Below are positions 63,036 through 64,000 of a DNA stretch of 64,000 nucleotides, piece after piece. Position numbers and translations under genes: made by a program. Origin of the DNA: Gaetbulibacter sp. 4G1 (GTDB lineage Bacteria; Bacteroidota; Bacteroidia; Flavobacteriales; Flavobacteriaceae); contig NZ_MDVN01000022.1 of the NCBI RefSeq assembly GCF_002741945.1, forward strand, positions 806,001-870,000. The letters run 5' to 3'. The notes below the pieces were generated by a model. It did not search any database. It saw only the letters and a list, made by a program, of their open reading frames with translations, and had not been told where the DNA came from. The stretch's first letter is position 1. The number at the start of each line of letters is the position of its first letter.

Positions 63036-64000
63036 ATGACCAACCAAAAGACTGCGCCAATAGTAAGTAAAAAACTGTTATTACCATTTGTACTTGTCAC
63101 ATTCTTGTTTTTTGCTTGGGGCGTTCCTGGCAGTATGACAGAGCCACTCATTTCTGCATTTAAAGATATTTTTAAAGGAATGAGCAACTTTCAAGCTTCA
63201 CTTGTACAGGCTGCTTTTTATGGAGCATACTTTGTTTGGGCAATTCCAGCCGCATTTTTAGTTAAAAAAACGAGTTATAAAACCACTATAATGGTTGGTA
63301 TTATATTGTATGCTATTGGTGCATACCTATTTATTCCTGCAAGTCAAGCTCAGGAATACAATTATTTTTTAGTAGCACTTTTTACTTTAGCAACTGGAAT
63401 TTCGTTTTTAGAAACCTCTGCAAACCCATATATTATTGCAATGGGCGACGAAAAAACCGCAGTACAAAGGTTAAACCTTGCTCAATCATTTTTCCCTTTT
63501 GGATCATGGATTGGAACAATTATAGCCGGACAAGCTATTTTGAGTAACCTAAAAAGCGCTGAAGATAAAGTTGATATGACGGTAAAACAATTAGCAACTT
63601 TGCAAACTGAGGAGTTAGAAATTCTTGCTTCACCTTATAGTTATATTGCAATTGTCGCAGTAGTTTTTTTAGTCATTTTTAGTGTAACTAAAATGCCTGC
63701 TTATAAAGATGATGATGACGAAAACTTCTTCGCTGTATTTGGTAAAAACCTCAAAAAACGGCGGTACTTATTTTCAATAGCCGCACTTTTTTGTGCTATG
63801 GCTGCTCAGTTTGGAACGTTTGCCTTTGTGATTCCTTATCTAAAAGAATATTATGTAGAGGCTGGTGAATTGGTTAAAGGTGGACGTGCAGGGGAACTCT
63901 TAGCATATGGGGTTTTTCTTTTTATGATAATGCGTTTTGTGTGCACATGGCTAATGAAATTTATCAAACCAAATAAGCTTCTTGCAATCATGTCTAGTCT
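63036..64000 (+). CDS. FHS-type sugar:H+ symporter (FucP-like MFS), incomplete at right edge
   Basis: ATG at 63036; the reading frame is open to the last base, giving 321+ residues of a 12-helix major facilitator. Motifs of the fucose:H+ symporter group: VTFLFFAWGVPGSMTEPLI in helix 1, QAAFYGAYFVWAIPAAFLVKKTSYK, FLETSANPYIIAMG and LNLAQSFFPFGSWIG. It would import a monosaccharide (fucose, glucose or galactose type). Placed 40 bases after the DUF1552 gene, it may supply sugar released by the sulfatase and other enzymes. Substrate cannot be told; C-terminal half not visible. Confidence 0.88.
   Translation, partial: MTNQKTAPIVSKKLLLPFVLVTFLFFAWGVPGSMTEPLISAFKDIFKGMSNFQASLVQAAFYGAYFVWAIPAAFLVKKTSYKTTIMVGIILYAIGAYLFIPASQAQEYNYFLVALFTLATGISFLETSANPYIIAMGDEKTAVQRLNLAQSFFPFGSWIGTIIAGQAILSNLKSAEDKVDMTVKQLATLQTEELEILASPYSYIAIVAVVFLVIFSVTKMPAYKDDDDENFFAVFGKNLKKRRYLFSIAALFCAMAAQFGTFAFVIPYLKEYYVEAGELVKGGRAGELLAYGVFLFMIMRFVCTWLMKFIKPNKLLAIMSS

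Noticed and set aside
1-64000. tRNA, rRNA, CRISPR arrays, transposases, known riboswitches
   Set aside because: Looked for on both strands by motif and layout; no convincing example.

Overview
This window comes from a marine-type Flavobacteriaceae (Bacteroidota) chromosome. The evidence is the low GC content, Bacteroidota-style promoters (TTG, about 19-21 nt, TAnnTTTG), the gliding gene gldH, PBP1A and RicT in one unit, T9SS type A sorting tails (motif YPNPV), SPII lipoproteins, and a sulfatase/FGE locus of the kind used for algal polysaccharides. No tRNA, rRNA, CRISPR array or transposase gene was recognised. Two genes run off the ends: dprA on the left and an FHS-type sugar transporter on the right.

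Layout. 1-2.5 kb: dprA (partial), trpS, a GlsB/YeaQ-type membrane protein, an acyltransferase. 2.7-6.1 kb: a decaying accessory patch with a HExxH protein split by a 10-bp tandem duplication, the orphan C-terminus of a paralogue, and two paralogous lipoproteins. 6.1-8.8 kb: a lipoprotein / ECF sigma / inner-membrane-plus-barrel operon. 8.8-15.4 kb: recA, trhO, ricT-gldH-PBP1A. 15.5-19 kb: 3-oxoacid CoA-transferase subunits and a fused oligopeptide ABC ATPase. 19.1-26.1 kb: two modular secreted T9SS metallopeptidases, the first broken by a deletion. 26.2-39.7 kb: a long minus-strand block with exonuclease, serine hydrolases, Ogt, a CNNM protein and the heme genes hemB, hemF, hemE, hemCD (fused) and hemA. 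39.9-42.4 kb: AraC regulator, hemH, hemJ. 42.6-44.8 kb: NtrY-like kinase and enoyl-CoA hydratase. 44.9-46.35 kb: a DUF418 gene inside a 1.46-kb unit with perfect 12-bp inverted ends. 46.5-54.5 kb: radical SAM protein, AraC regulator, HD phosphohydrolase, a lipoprotein-acyltransferase-desaturase unit, nadD, gmk, yicC. 54.6-64 kb: sulfatase, FGE, a large multidomain cytochrome protein (DUF1592 type), a Tat-exported DUF1552 protein and a sugar permease.

The most interesting signal is a promoter motif, ACGCAACC-N15-CATCTA, found three times with identical spacing. It lies upstream of the lipoprotein-sigma-barrel operon (8740-8768), of the lipoprotein-acyltransferase-desaturase unit (52450-52478), and of a gene-poor stretch ending in a strong terminator (9891-10031). 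The -35 'AACC' is typical of ECF sigma factors. I infer an autoregulated envelope-stress regulon that controls its own sigma factor, membrane-lipid enzymes and a roughly 105-nt RNA that may be a sigma-E-type small RNA or encode a 22-residue peptide.

Other points: a nearly complete aerobic heme pathway (hemL not seen) with a regulator whose promoter overlaps a palindrome; a cassette-like DUF418 unit; a carboxypeptidase whose secretion tail has been cut off from its catalytic part; and several small palindromic intergenic repeats.
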